Shown: one piece after another, positions 27,531 to 35,730 of the stretch
How positions within the stretch are numbered: position 1 is the stretch's first letter
Layout of the letters: every line of letters begins with the position of its first letter
Assembly: GCF_001999945.1 (NCBI RefSeq)
Contig: NZ_CP019650.1
Coordinates: 3,277,001 to 3,341,000 of the forward strand
From: Microbulbifer agarilyticus
Lineage (GTDB): Bacteria; Pseudomonadota; Gammaproteobacteria; Pseudomonadales; Cellvibrionaceae
Direction: 5' to 3'
DNA: 64,000 nucleotides
Translations under genes and position numbers: made by a program
Notes under the pieces: generated by a model
Seen by the model: only the letters and a program-made list of their open reading frames with translations
Database searches by the model: none
Told to the model about the DNA's origin: nothing

Positions 27531-28565
27531 ATGGCGTACAGCTTTTTTACCGGCGCAGCCTGCGGTTTGCTGCTGCTGGCCGCGGTCAGGATTTCCATAG
27601 GCCACAAACGCAGAGATAGCCGCTGGCTGGTTGTATTGTTGCTGGGTATTTTTTGCTACCTGCTCGCACCGCTGCTCAGTAATCAGGACTTCCACGTCCG
27701 CTTGCTGGTGTCTCTCCCCACTATTTTGATTCCCGGTGCCTTCTGGCTCTTTACCCACCAGTTATGCAGTGATCAGGAGACGTTTCCCAAGTGGGGCTGG
27801 GGAATCATTGCCGCGGGGCTCGCAATCGATTTTGCCAGCCAGCTCAACCTGCACCATTTCTTTTACCTGTCCGCACAACCCTTCAAGCTCGGCCTGATCG
27901 GCGCGGGACTGGCGACGCTACTGCAGCAATTACAGTCCGACCTGGTCGCCGAGCGCCGTCAGCTACGTATCGCACTGTTGATTGCCATTGGCGGTTACAT
28001 GCTCATCGTGGTGTGCGCGGAATTTTTGTTTTCCTTCTTGCCAACACCTGCGGGGATTCCCACCCTGCACGCAGTGACTGCGACCCTGCTGGCGTTTGGG
28101 GCCTGCTTTTGGCTGCTATCCCTTTCACCAAAAGCACTTGAAGACTCCTTGCCACCGGCAAGTACCGGGCCCGAAGTTGATGAGACACCGCAGAAAACGC
28201 CAGAGCCACTGGACGAGCACCAACGCGAACTGCTGGCGCGTCTACAGGAGCATATGGCAGCGGGAGGTTACCGCCACACCGGGTTGACCATTCGGGAGTT
28301 GGCGGAACAGCTAGACGCAAAAGAGCACGTGCTGCGTGCACTAATCAACAAACACCTGGGGTTTCGGAATTTTAACGAGTACCTGAACCAGTACCGTATT
28401 GACGAGGCGAGCCAGCGGCTCGCTGACCCGGATGAGGCGCACCTGCCGGTGCTGAGTATTGCGCTGGATATCGGCTACCGTTCGCTCAGTCCGTTTAACG
28501 CAGCATTCAAGCGCCGGCACGAGAAGACACCAACGGAATTCCGGCGAGACGCCCTGCCCACCTGA
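27531..28565 (+). CDS. Membrane-anchored AraC-family transcriptional regulator
   Basis: A 344-residue protein with about seven hydrophobic segments in residues 1-205 and a C-terminal AraC/XylS DNA-binding domain at about 238-342, containing LTIRELAEQLDAKEHVLRALINKHLG (first HTH) and LPVLSIALDIGYRSLSPFNAAFKRRHEKTPTEFR (second HTH). A proline-rich linker joins the halves. It probably senses an envelope or lipid-phase signal and regulates from the membrane. The target is unknown. The ATG at 27531 follows GAGG at ten bases. Confidence 0.88.
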   Translation: MAYSFFTGAACGLLLLAAVRISIGHKRRDSRWLVVLLLGIFCYLLAPLLSNQDFHVRLLVSLPTILIPGAFWLFTHQLCSDQETFPKWGWGIIAAGLAIDFASQLNLHHFFYLSAQPFKLGLIGAGLATLLQQLQSDLVAERRQLRIALLIAIGGYMLIVVCAEFLFSFLPTPAGIPTLHAVTATLLAFGACFWLLSLSPKALEDSLPPASTGPEVDETPQKTPEPLDEHQRELLARLQEHMAAGGYRHTGLTIRELAEQLDAKEHVLRALINKHLGFRNFNEYLNQYRIDEASQRLADPDEAHLPVLSIALDIGYRSLSPFNAAFKRRHEKTPTEFRRDALPT

Positions 28566-28810
28566 CGGCTGCGTCGCTGAACCGATCCGACCCTGTTCAA
28601 AAAACCGTCATAATTTTGCTTAGGCTTACGCCAACTGACGCCGGATAGGCCACACTGAATCCTGCAGGACCTGCTCTACAGGCAATTAGCCCAGTCACCA
28701 CTTCGCCTGTAGTTCAGGCTCCTGCAAACCCTCTCTATTTCCACCCCGGTCGAATCCCGGCGTGGAAAAAAACGCAGCCGGCAGGCTACGCAAAATACCC
28801 ACCAACCGGC

Positions 28811-29122
28811 TTACCGTTTCGGTTTGGACATAAACTCGATCAGCGCCTTATAGTCTTCATCGCTGCAATCGGCACACATACCACCCGGCGGCATAGCGTT
28901 AAGCCCATTTTTAATCGAACTGACCAGGGTGTCCATGCCTTTGTCCAGGCGTGGCTTCCACGCTTCAACATCGTGTACCTTGGGCGCATTGGCCACCCCG
29001 GTATCGTGGCAGATGTGACAGGACTTCTTGTACTTTTCCTCCACACTATCCGCCATTGCTTGACTACACAGAGCCGCTCCACAGGCGAATAAAGTAACGG
29101 AACAGATTGTCGCAAGCTTCAT
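28811..29122 (-). CDS. Cytochrome c5 family monohaem protein
   Basis: A periplasmic electron carrier of 103 residues with signal peptide (to about residue 24, QAMA), haem-binding CHICH (CxxCH), an axial methionine probably in NAMPPGGM, and the second cysteine pair CADC typical of the c5 family. The ATG at 29122 is chosen because AAGG precedes it at eight bases; an in-frame ATG at 29128 is too close to that site. Its redox partner is not evident from the neighbours. Confidence 0.92.
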   Translation of the reverse strand: MKLATICSVTLFACGAALCSQAMADSVEEKYKKSCHICHDTGVANAPKVHDVEAWKPRLDKGMDTLVSSIKNGLNAMPPGGMCADCSDEDYKALIEFMSKPKR

Positions 29123-29383
29123 CACCATAACCTTTTGTTGCTGTTGATACTGCGCCAAAAACCACTTCAGCGTTCAGTGTAGTTTCACCATCCCGCCATT
29201 TACTACATTTGCGGCAGATTTCATCCGCCGACAGCACATGTCTCCATGTATGACCGATCATCCAGCCAAATTGAGCGAGTAGGCAGTACCCCCCGCTGCC
29301 TATCTATCTGAGGCTCTCCGACCTGAGGTATTCTACGCCCCGTAACTCTTACGATTTAGATTTCAGAACTTGGGCCAGACTCC

Positions 29384-31453
29384 ATGAACCGATTCGCACA
29401 GTTTATTTCGGCGGCGCTACTTGCTACGCCAGCTCTCGCCACGGAGGAAACAGCTAAATTTTCCTACGACGACGTATTCAACCTGGAATACGCCAGCTCG
29501 CCACAGTTCAGTAACGACAGCGAGACCATTTTCTATGTCCGAAACTTTATGGATAAGATGGCGGACAAGAAACGCTCCAACCTCTGGCGCATTGGCGCGG
29601 ATGGCAGCGACCACCGACCTCTGACCGCAGGGAAATATAGCGACAGTTCACCCCAGCTTTCTCCAGACGGCAAAGTACTCGCATTTGTCAGCGATCGTAG
29701 CGGGTCCGCACAGATCCATTTGCTATGGCTGGATAATGGTCACTTCCTGCAGATTTCGCATCTCCCGCATTACCCTGCCGGACTCACCTGGTCACCAGAC
29801 GGGTCGATGCTGGCCTTCTCCATGTTTGTGCCAGAGAGCAAGCCGCTTCCCGTCAAACTCCCAACTCCGCCCAAGGGGGCAACCTGGGCAGACAAACCCG
29901 TATTTATCGACCGTGCAACCTATCGCGCCGACGGCAGGGGCTACTTGAAACAGGGGCACTCCCAGATATTCGTGCTGCCGCGGGAAGGCGGCACTCCGCG
30001 ACAGATCACCAGCGGTGAATTTAATCATTCAGGCACTCTCAGCTGGGCCCCTGATGGCAACGCCATTTACTTTTCAGCCAATCGCAACCCTGACCATGAA
30101 TTGGAGCCAGGGAACTCCGAACTCTATAAAGCCAACCTCACTTCCGGTGATATCCAGCCGGTGACCGAACGCTACGGCCCCGACTACGAACCGCGCCTTT
30201 CTCCAGACGGCAAATATCTCGCCTATCTCGGATACGATGACGAACACCTGGGGTACCACAATGTTGCACTCAACGTGCTCGATCTCAGCCAGGGAACAAC
30301 ACGCGTAATCGAAACCGCTACTGATCGCAGTGTGAACCAGTTCAGATGGCTCAGTGACAGCAAGCGTATCGCCTACGCCTACGATGATTACGGCAGTACC
30401 AAGATTGCGATCACGCGTTTAAACGGTAGTGAGAAGCTTGTGGCAAAAGATGCTGGCGGGCTTTCATTGGGAAGACCTTATGGCGGCGCGCACTTCGATG
30501 TTTCAGCATCTGGCAAAGTAATTTACACCCACACCGATGGCATGCAACCTGCGGAACTCGCAATCACTTCCGGGCGTCAGCCTCAGGTCCTGACCAGTTT
30601 GAATAGCGACTTGCTGCCGTTCAGAGATATGGCTCAGGTGGAGGAAATTACCTACAAGTCGAGTTACGACGGCCGGGAAATTCAGGGTTGGGTCGCCTAC
30701 CCACCGAATTTTGATCCGGAGAAAAAATATCCCCTACTTTTGGAAATTCACGGTGGCCCCTTCGCCAACTATGGGCCGCGTTTTGCCGCCGAAATTCAAT
30801 TATTTGCAGCAGCCGGTTACGTCACGCTGTATACCAACCCGCGCGGTTCTACCAGTTACGGCCACGAATTCGCCAACTTGATTCATCACAATTATCCCAG
30901 TCAGGACTACGACGATCTGATTTCAGGGGTCGATGCGCTTATTAGCCAAGGCTATATCAATGAAGACCAGCTGTACGTTACCGGCGGTAGCGGCGGCGGC
31001 ACTTTGACCGCCTGGATAATCAGCAAGACTGACCGCTTCCGCGCAGCAGTGGTTGCCAAGCCGGTGATCAACTGGGAAAGCTTCGTGCTCACTGCTGACT
31101 ACTCGCGCTTTTTCACCAAGTACTGGTTCTCAGGCATGCCCTGGGAAAAACCGGAAGAGTATCGACGCCGCTCTCCACTGACGTACGTGGGCAACGTGGA
31201 AACCCCTACGCTACTGCTGACCGGCGAACAGGACTACCGCACTCCCATATCCGAGACGGAACAGTTCTACCAGGCATTAAAATTGCGCCAGGTGCCCACG
31301 GCAATGGTACGCATTCCCGGTGCGTCCCACGGCATCGCCGCGCGGCCAAGTCAATTGATCGCGAAGGTAGCATCCATTCTGTACTGGTTTGACGAGTACA
31401 AAAATGAAGCTGACGAGGCGGAAAAGCCTGCCGTGGCGGTAAGTGACCAATAA
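29384..31453 (+). CDS. Secreted S9 family (prolyl oligopeptidase/DPP-like) peptidase
   Basis: A serine peptidase of 689 residues. It has a signal peptide (1-19, ALA), a beta-propeller domain at about 30-420 with TolB-like SPDG repeats, and a C-terminal alpha/beta-hydrolase at about 430-670. The catalytic triad is S536 in GGSGGG, D617 in TGEQDYRTP and H649 in ASHGIAARPS. It probably trims peptides in the periplasm or outside the cell. It stands alone, divergent from the cytochrome gene. Confidence 0.95.
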   Translation: MNRFAQFISAALLATPALATEETAKFSYDDVFNLEYASSPQFSNDSETIFYVRNFMDKMADKKRSNLWRIGADGSDHRPLTAGKYSDSSPQLSPDGKVLAFVSDRSGSAQIHLLWLDNGHFLQISHLPHYPAGLTWSPDGSMLAFSMFVPESKPLPVKLPTPPKGATWADKPVFIDRATYRADGRGYLKQGHSQIFVLPREGGTPRQITSGEFNHSGTLSWAPDGNAIYFSANRNPDHELEPGNSELYKANLTSGDIQPVTERYGPDYEPRLSPDGKYLAYLGYDDEHLGYHNVALNVLDLSQGTTRVIETATDRSVNQFRWLSDSKRIAYAYDDYGSTKIAITRLNGSEKLVAKDAGGLSLGRPYGGAHFDVSASGKVIYTHTDGMQPAELAITSGRQPQVLTSLNSDLLPFRDMAQVEEITYKSSYDGREIQGWVAYPPNFDPEKKYPLLLEIHGGPFANYGPRFAAEIQLFAAAGYVTLYTNPRGSTSYGHEFANLIHHNYPSQDYDDLISGVDALISQGYINEDQLYVTGGSGGGTLTAWIISKTDRFRAAVVAKPVINWESFVLTADYSRFFTKYWFSGMPWEKPEEYRRRSPLTYVGNVETPTLLLTGEQDYRTPISETEQFYQALKLRQVPTAMVRIPGASHGIAARPSQLIAKVASILYWFDEYKNEADEAEKPAVAVSDQ

Positions 31454-31726
31454 CGAAACCCACTGATTACGTGCGCGGAAAAGTTGTCGCAACAGCTTTT
31501 CCGCGTAGGTTCCACCGCCAACAAAAACAACCCGCTGGCGGCCAATTCTTCCAATTACCTCTCGCTGTCCATCTCACCCTGTGCCTTCAGCAGGCGACGC
31601 CAATCCCCCTCCGCGATTTTCCCAGCCGAATACGCAAACCTGCACTATCCTCTACTTTGTGAGAATTTTCTCTCAATTAGTTTTATCTGTTGCCACGCCA
31701 TAACATCAATAAGTTGGAGCTCATAG

Positions 31727-32632
31727 ATGAAGCTGCATTGGATCAAGGATCCCAGTTTCCAGTTTGCCCTGATCGGGGCACTACTCTTTGGTGTCAGCAG
31801 TATTTTTCAGAGTGGCAGCTTCGCCCCTAAAGAAGAGATCGTCATCAGTGAGGCGCGCATTCGCAATATTTCCTCGATCTTTGAACGGGGCTGGCAGCGC
31901 CCGCCCAACGACCAGGAACTGCAACGCCTGATCGACGAGTATGTACGCGAAGAAGTGCTTTATCGGGAAGCGCTGAATATGGGGCTGGACCAGAACGACG
32001 CCGTAATCCGTCGCCGCCTGCGTACCAAGATGGAGTTTTTGGCAAAAGATCTGGTAGACGCCATCGAGCCGTCCGAGCAGATACTGCAGCAATTCCATCA
32101 GAAGAACTTGCAGGAATACACCAGCCCGGCGCAATACAGTTTTGAGCAGATTTTTCTCGACAGCGATAAGCGCGCCGAAGTCGCAGAAGACGCCCGTATC
32201 GTGCTCACCCGCCTGACCGCCGGGCGCGACCCGCGCAAGCTCGGTGATCGCTCGCTATTGGATTACCAATTCGAATCGGTAACACCGGACCGCATAGACC
32301 GGGTTTTCGGCAGCGACTTTTCCCTGCAGCTCGTCGACCTGCCCACCAGCGAATGGACCGGCCCCCTGACCTCTGCCTACGGCGAGCATTTGGTGCGCAT
32401 TACCGAGTTGGTACCCGAGGTGCAGCCTGCGTTTACTGAGATCCGCGATCAGGTACTGAGCGACTGGCAGGAGGCAGAACGCAAAGACGTACTGCATGTC
32501 CAGTATCAAACCCTGCGGGACAAATACACCGTATCCATTGCGCCGCTATCGCCCACTGCCGAATCCGCGTCAGCACAGAACCGTTCAATAAGTACAGATG
32601 AGCCCACCGCCGGGGAGGTAGCCCGCCAGTGA
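31727..32632 (+). CDS. Parvulin-like peptidyl-prolyl isomerase, membrane-anchored
   Basis: A 301-residue protein with one N-terminal hydrophobic anchor (about 11-28) and a periplasmic SurA/PpiC-like body: an N-terminal helical chaperone part (SEARIRNISSIFERGWQRPPNDQELQRLID) and a parvulin domain at about 130-240 (YSFEQIFLDSDK, GPLTSAYGEHLVRITE). It overlaps the following HupE/UreJ-like gene by four bases (GTGA), so the pair is one translational unit. This suggests that it assists folding or metal delivery for that partner, which is inference. The catalytic domain looks shortened, so isomerase activity is uncertain. Confidence 0.82.
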   Translation: MKLHWIKDPSFQFALIGALLFGVSSIFQSGSFAPKEEIVISEARIRNISSIFERGWQRPPNDQELQRLIDEYVREEVLYREALNMGLDQNDAVIRRRLRTKMEFLAKDLVDAIEPSEQILQQFHQKNLQEYTSPAQYSFEQIFLDSDKRAEVAEDARIVLTRLTAGRDPRKLGDRSLLDYQFESVTPDRIDRVFGSDFSLQLVDLPTSEWTGPLTSAYGEHLVRITELVPEVQPAFTEIRDQVLSDWQEAERKDVLHVQYQTLRDKYTVSIAPLSPTAESASAQNRSISTDEPTAGEVARQ

Positions 32633-33642
32633 AAAGCCTGCTTGCGGTGTTCATCCTGCTGATGTCACTCTCGCTGCACGCGCACGAGTTGCGCCCTGCG
32701 GCTCTGGCCTTGCAGGAAGTCGTTCCGGGAGAGTTCAACGTGACCTGGCGCGTGCCGGCTCAGGGCGACCTGAGATTGTCACTGGATGTGGTTTTTGACC
32801 AGCAAAGCCAACCTCGAAGTCTGCCCACCGCACTTTTTGCCGGCGGCTATTACGTGGAGCGCTGGCGCGCGAGCCATCCGAACGGGTTTGTAGACAGCAC
32901 CATCACAATCGACGGCCTGGAAAACACCCTCACAGATGCTCTGGTACGAATCCAATGGCTGGATGGGCGCGAGCAGGTGGCGCGCCTATTGCCGGATAGC
33001 CCGCAAATGCGGGTAGAAAACAAAGCGGGCAAAAAGGAGATTGCCAACATGTACTTTGTTTTGGGGGTTGAACATATTTTGCTGGGAATCGACCACCTGC
33101 TGTTTGTGCTGGCCTTGATGGTGCTGGTCACCGGGACCAAGCAGCTGGTTACCACCATCACCGCCTTCACCCTTGCCCACAGTATTACCCTGGCGGCATC
33201 GGTGCTCGGGCTTGTGTCGATCCCACAGGGGCCGGTGGAAGCAGTGATTGCCCTGAGCATTGTGTTTATCGCGGTGGAAATTCTGCACAAACTGGAGGGA
33301 CGCAGCACCCTCGCGATTCGCAAGCCATGGCTGGTGGCTTTCGCATTCGGCCTGCTGCATGGCTTTGGCTTCGCCGGGGCACTGTCCGACATCGGCGTAC
33401 CCGCCCACGAAATCCCCCTGTCGCTGGCGGTATTTAACCTGGGCGTAGAGGCCGGCCAACTGGCCTTCATTGTCGCGGTCAGCATATTGATGCTGACCCT
33501 CAGAAAGCTGCCCAGCGTGCACCAATGGGAAGTCCGCACTGGCCATTCGGCAAGCGTCGCCAGTGCACTACCGGTCGCTTATCTGGTGGGGGGAGTCTCC
33601 GCGCTGTGGCTGGTGGATCGAACCATTGCTCTGGTGATCTGA
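32629..33642 (+). CDS. HupE/UreJ-type membrane protein with periplasmic N-terminal domain
   Basis: A 337-residue protein. It has a signal peptide (1-18), a periplasmic beta-rich domain at about 19-140 beginning HELRPAAL, and a six-helix HupE/UreJ_2 membrane domain at about 145-335 with histidines in GVEHILLGIDHLLFVL and LLHGFGFAGALSD. HupE and UreJ relatives are associated with nickel or cobalt uptake, but no hydrogenase or urease gene is nearby. It starts at GTG 32629 inside the stop of the PPIase gene. Confidence 0.85.
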   Translation: MKSLLAVFILLMSLSLHAHELRPAALALQEVVPGEFNVTWRVPAQGDLRLSLDVVFDQQSQPRSLPTALFAGGYYVERWRASHPNGFVDSTITIDGLENTLTDALVRIQWLDGREQVARLLPDSPQMRVENKAGKKEIANMYFVLGVEHILLGIDHLLFVLALMVLVTGTKQLVTTITAFTLAHSITLAASVLGLVSIPQGPVEAVIALSIVFIAVEILHKLEGRSTLAIRKPWLVAFAFGLLHGFGFAGALSDIGVPAHEIPLSLAVFNLGVEAGQLAFIVAVSILMLTLRKLPSVHQWEVRTGHSASVASALPVAYLVGGVSALWLVDRTIALVI

Positions 33643-33719
33643 TTTGCAGATGCCTGAGCCAAGCGCGGTATTGGCTGGATGGTGTTTTGCTCGTCCAACA
33701 ACAACGAGTTCTGAAATAA

Positions 33720-34196
33720 CTAGTCCTGGAACAACAGCTCGAGCGGGTAACCGTTGAAGGGTTTGGTTTTCTCAATCACCAGATGTGAGGTCATGCGGGT
33801 AATAGCGGCATCTTCATCTGCCAGCAGTTGCTCCGACACCCGGTTAAAGTCCCCGGCGTCCGGGCACACAAACCGCAGCATATAGTCGAACTCACCGGAC
33901 ATTTTCACACAGGAAACAATCTGCTCAATCTTGTTGATGGCGCGGCGGAAGCTCTCGCTAGTACGCGCGTCCTGGCGTTTGAGCGCGACGTTTACATAAA
34001 ACTCCGCGTGACGCACCTTATCGAGGTTCACCTCCGCCTGGTACTCACGAATAAACTTCTCACTGGTGAGTTTCTTTACCCGCGCCAGACAGGCGCTTTC
34101 CGACAAACCAATCTGATCCGCCAGGTTCAGATTGCTGATACGCGCGTTGGTCTGCAGGACTTCCAGGATTTTGAGGTTGTGGCGATCAATTTTCAC
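33720..34196 (-). CDS. Lrp/AsnC family transcriptional regulator
   Basis: A DNA-binding regulator of 158 residues with an N-terminal helix-turn-helix (KILEVLQTNARISNLNLADQIGLSESACLARVKKL, about 8-45) and a C-terminal RAM ligand-binding domain at about 65-150. The start is a GTG at 34196 without an obvious ribosome binding site. It lies 126 bases downstream of an aminotransferase on the same strand. Lrp-type regulators often control neighbouring amino-acid metabolism, which makes that gene the first candidate target. Confidence 0.9.
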   Translation of the reverse strand: MKIDRHNLKILEVLQTNARISNLNLADQIGLSESACLARVKKLTSEKFIREYQAEVNLDKVRHAEFYVNVALKRQDARTSESFRRAINKIEQIVSCVKMSGEFDYMLRFVCPDAGDFNRVSEQLLADEDAAITRMTSHLVIEKTKPFNGYPLELLFQD

Positions 34197-34322
34197 GGCA
34201 AATGCTATCGACTGATTTTTAAAATAAGGTCAACTTCGAAACAGCATAGCGGGAAATACACGACACCGAAACACATGATCGGCAACTCGCTGTGATCCCG
34301 CCTTCTACTATCCCACGATCTA

Positions 34323-35528
34323 TTATCCCGCTTTCAGGCAACCCCCGACCACAAAGCGCTCTATGCGGTCCAGCGCCCGCGAGAGGTCGGCCTCATCCGC
34401 TGCCAGAGTCAGGCGCACATGATTTACCGCACTCGGGCCAAACGGCTTACCCGGCAACACCGACACGCGCTCCGCGTCCAGCAAAGCGCTGGCAAACGCC
34501 TCGCCATCCTGGGCAACGGCGGAAACATTCACCATTACAAACATGCCCGCTTCGGGCGAGTAACAGCTCAGCCCTGGGATCTTGCCGATACGCTCCACAA
34601 TCAGGTCGCGGCGGCGCTCGTAGGCGTCGCGCATCTGCTTTACAAAGTAGGTATCGAATTCCAGCGCAAACGCCGCGGCTTCCTGAATGAATTGGGGGCA
34701 ACCGAAAATAGTCGCGCCGGCGTATTCGATCAGCCGCTCAACCAGTTCACCCTGTGCCACCGCCCAACCCAGACGCCAGCCACTCATGGCGTGGGACTTG
34801 GACAAGCCGTCAATCACCACCACGTTATCGAGCTTCTCCGCAGCAGTGCGCAGGGATGTATGGCGGCGCGCAAAGGTGATCATCGAGTACATTTCGTCGG
34901 AGATCAGCCACACACCGCGCTCGCGGCAATAAGCCGCCAACTCACGCAGCTGTTCCGGGGTCGCCATGGCGCCGGTGGGGTTGACCGGGGTATTAATCAT
35001 CACCGCGCGGGTATCTTCGCCAATCGCCTGCTTGATGGATTCAATTTCAAAGGCAAAGCCCTTGTCCGCAGGGCAGGACACCTTTTTCACGTCCAGCTGT
35101 AATGCATCGGTGATCGGTACATAGCCGATGTACATGGGTTCGGGAATCACGATTTGTTCGCCAGGATTCAGCAGGCACGACAGCACCCCGAAAATGGCAT
35201 TGGTTCCGCCGGGGAACACCACCACATCGTCCGGGCTACATGGGTGATCGCTCACCTTGCTTTCGATATCGGCGATCGCGCGGCGCAGCACAAGCTCACC
35301 GGCAGCGGGAGAATAGTGGGTGCGACCTACACCGAGACGGGCGCGGGCGAAATCCAGGATCGGCTCGGGGGTGTCGAAGTTTGGATCTCCGACACACAAG
35401 AAAATTACATCTTCACCTTTGTCTGCCAGCTGGTGGGCGCGGTCGCTCACTGCCCATACGTCGGCATCGGCGGAGTGGAGGGCCTGGCTCAATTTGCTAA
35501 AGCGCGGAGCGTACATCTTCAGATCCAT
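34323..35528 (-). CDS. Class I/II pyridoxal-phosphate aminotransferase
   Basis: A cytoplasmic fold-type I aminotransferase of 401 residues. The PLP Schiff-base lysine is K244 in GLSKSHAMSGWRLG, the Asp and Tyr cofactor contacts are in SDEMY (about 210-214), and NTPVNPTG carries the conserved Asn. The C-terminal carboxylate-binding Arg is in VNHVRLTLA. The sequence resembles AspC/Alr-like transaminases of broad or arginine-type specificity, and the amino-acid substrate cannot be read from the sequence. The gene precedes an Lrp-type regulator. Confidence 0.9.
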   Translation of the reverse strand: MDLKMYAPRFSKLSQALHSADADVWAVSDRAHQLADKGEDVIFLCVGDPNFDTPEPILDFARARLGVGRTHYSPAAGELVLRRAIADIESKVSDHPCSPDDVVVFPGGTNAIFGVLSCLLNPGEQIVIPEPMYIGYVPITDALQLDVKKVSCPADKGFAFEIESIKQAIGEDTRAVMINTPVNPTGAMATPEQLRELAAYCRERGVWLISDEMYSMITFARRHTSLRTAAEKLDNVVVIDGLSKSHAMSGWRLGWAVAQGELVERLIEYAGATIFGCPQFIQEAAAFALEFDTYFVKQMRDAYERRRDLIVERIGKIPGLSCYSPEAGMFVMVNVSAVAQDGEAFASALLDAERVSVLPGKPFGPSAVNHVRLTLAADEADLSRALDRIERFVVGGCLKAG

Positions 35529-35730
35529 GGTTTCGGTTGTTATCGATACCGCTAACTTAACAACCGATGGGGTAATCCATGCCGCTTCGGCCTAGCCGAT
35601 TTCGCAGCAACCGGATTTTTTCGCCGCCGCTGCCGCAGATTATGCGGCGTTGTGGAAATGACTCCCTATCCAGGGGCGGAGGGTCACAAATTTCCCGCTC
35701 AGGCCGGACCTTGCGCCCCCTCCCAACACG

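Noticed and set aside
31484..31726. An 80-codon frame directly before the PPIase gene
   Set aside because: No ribosome binding site and no plausible fold; composition looks like intergenic sequence.
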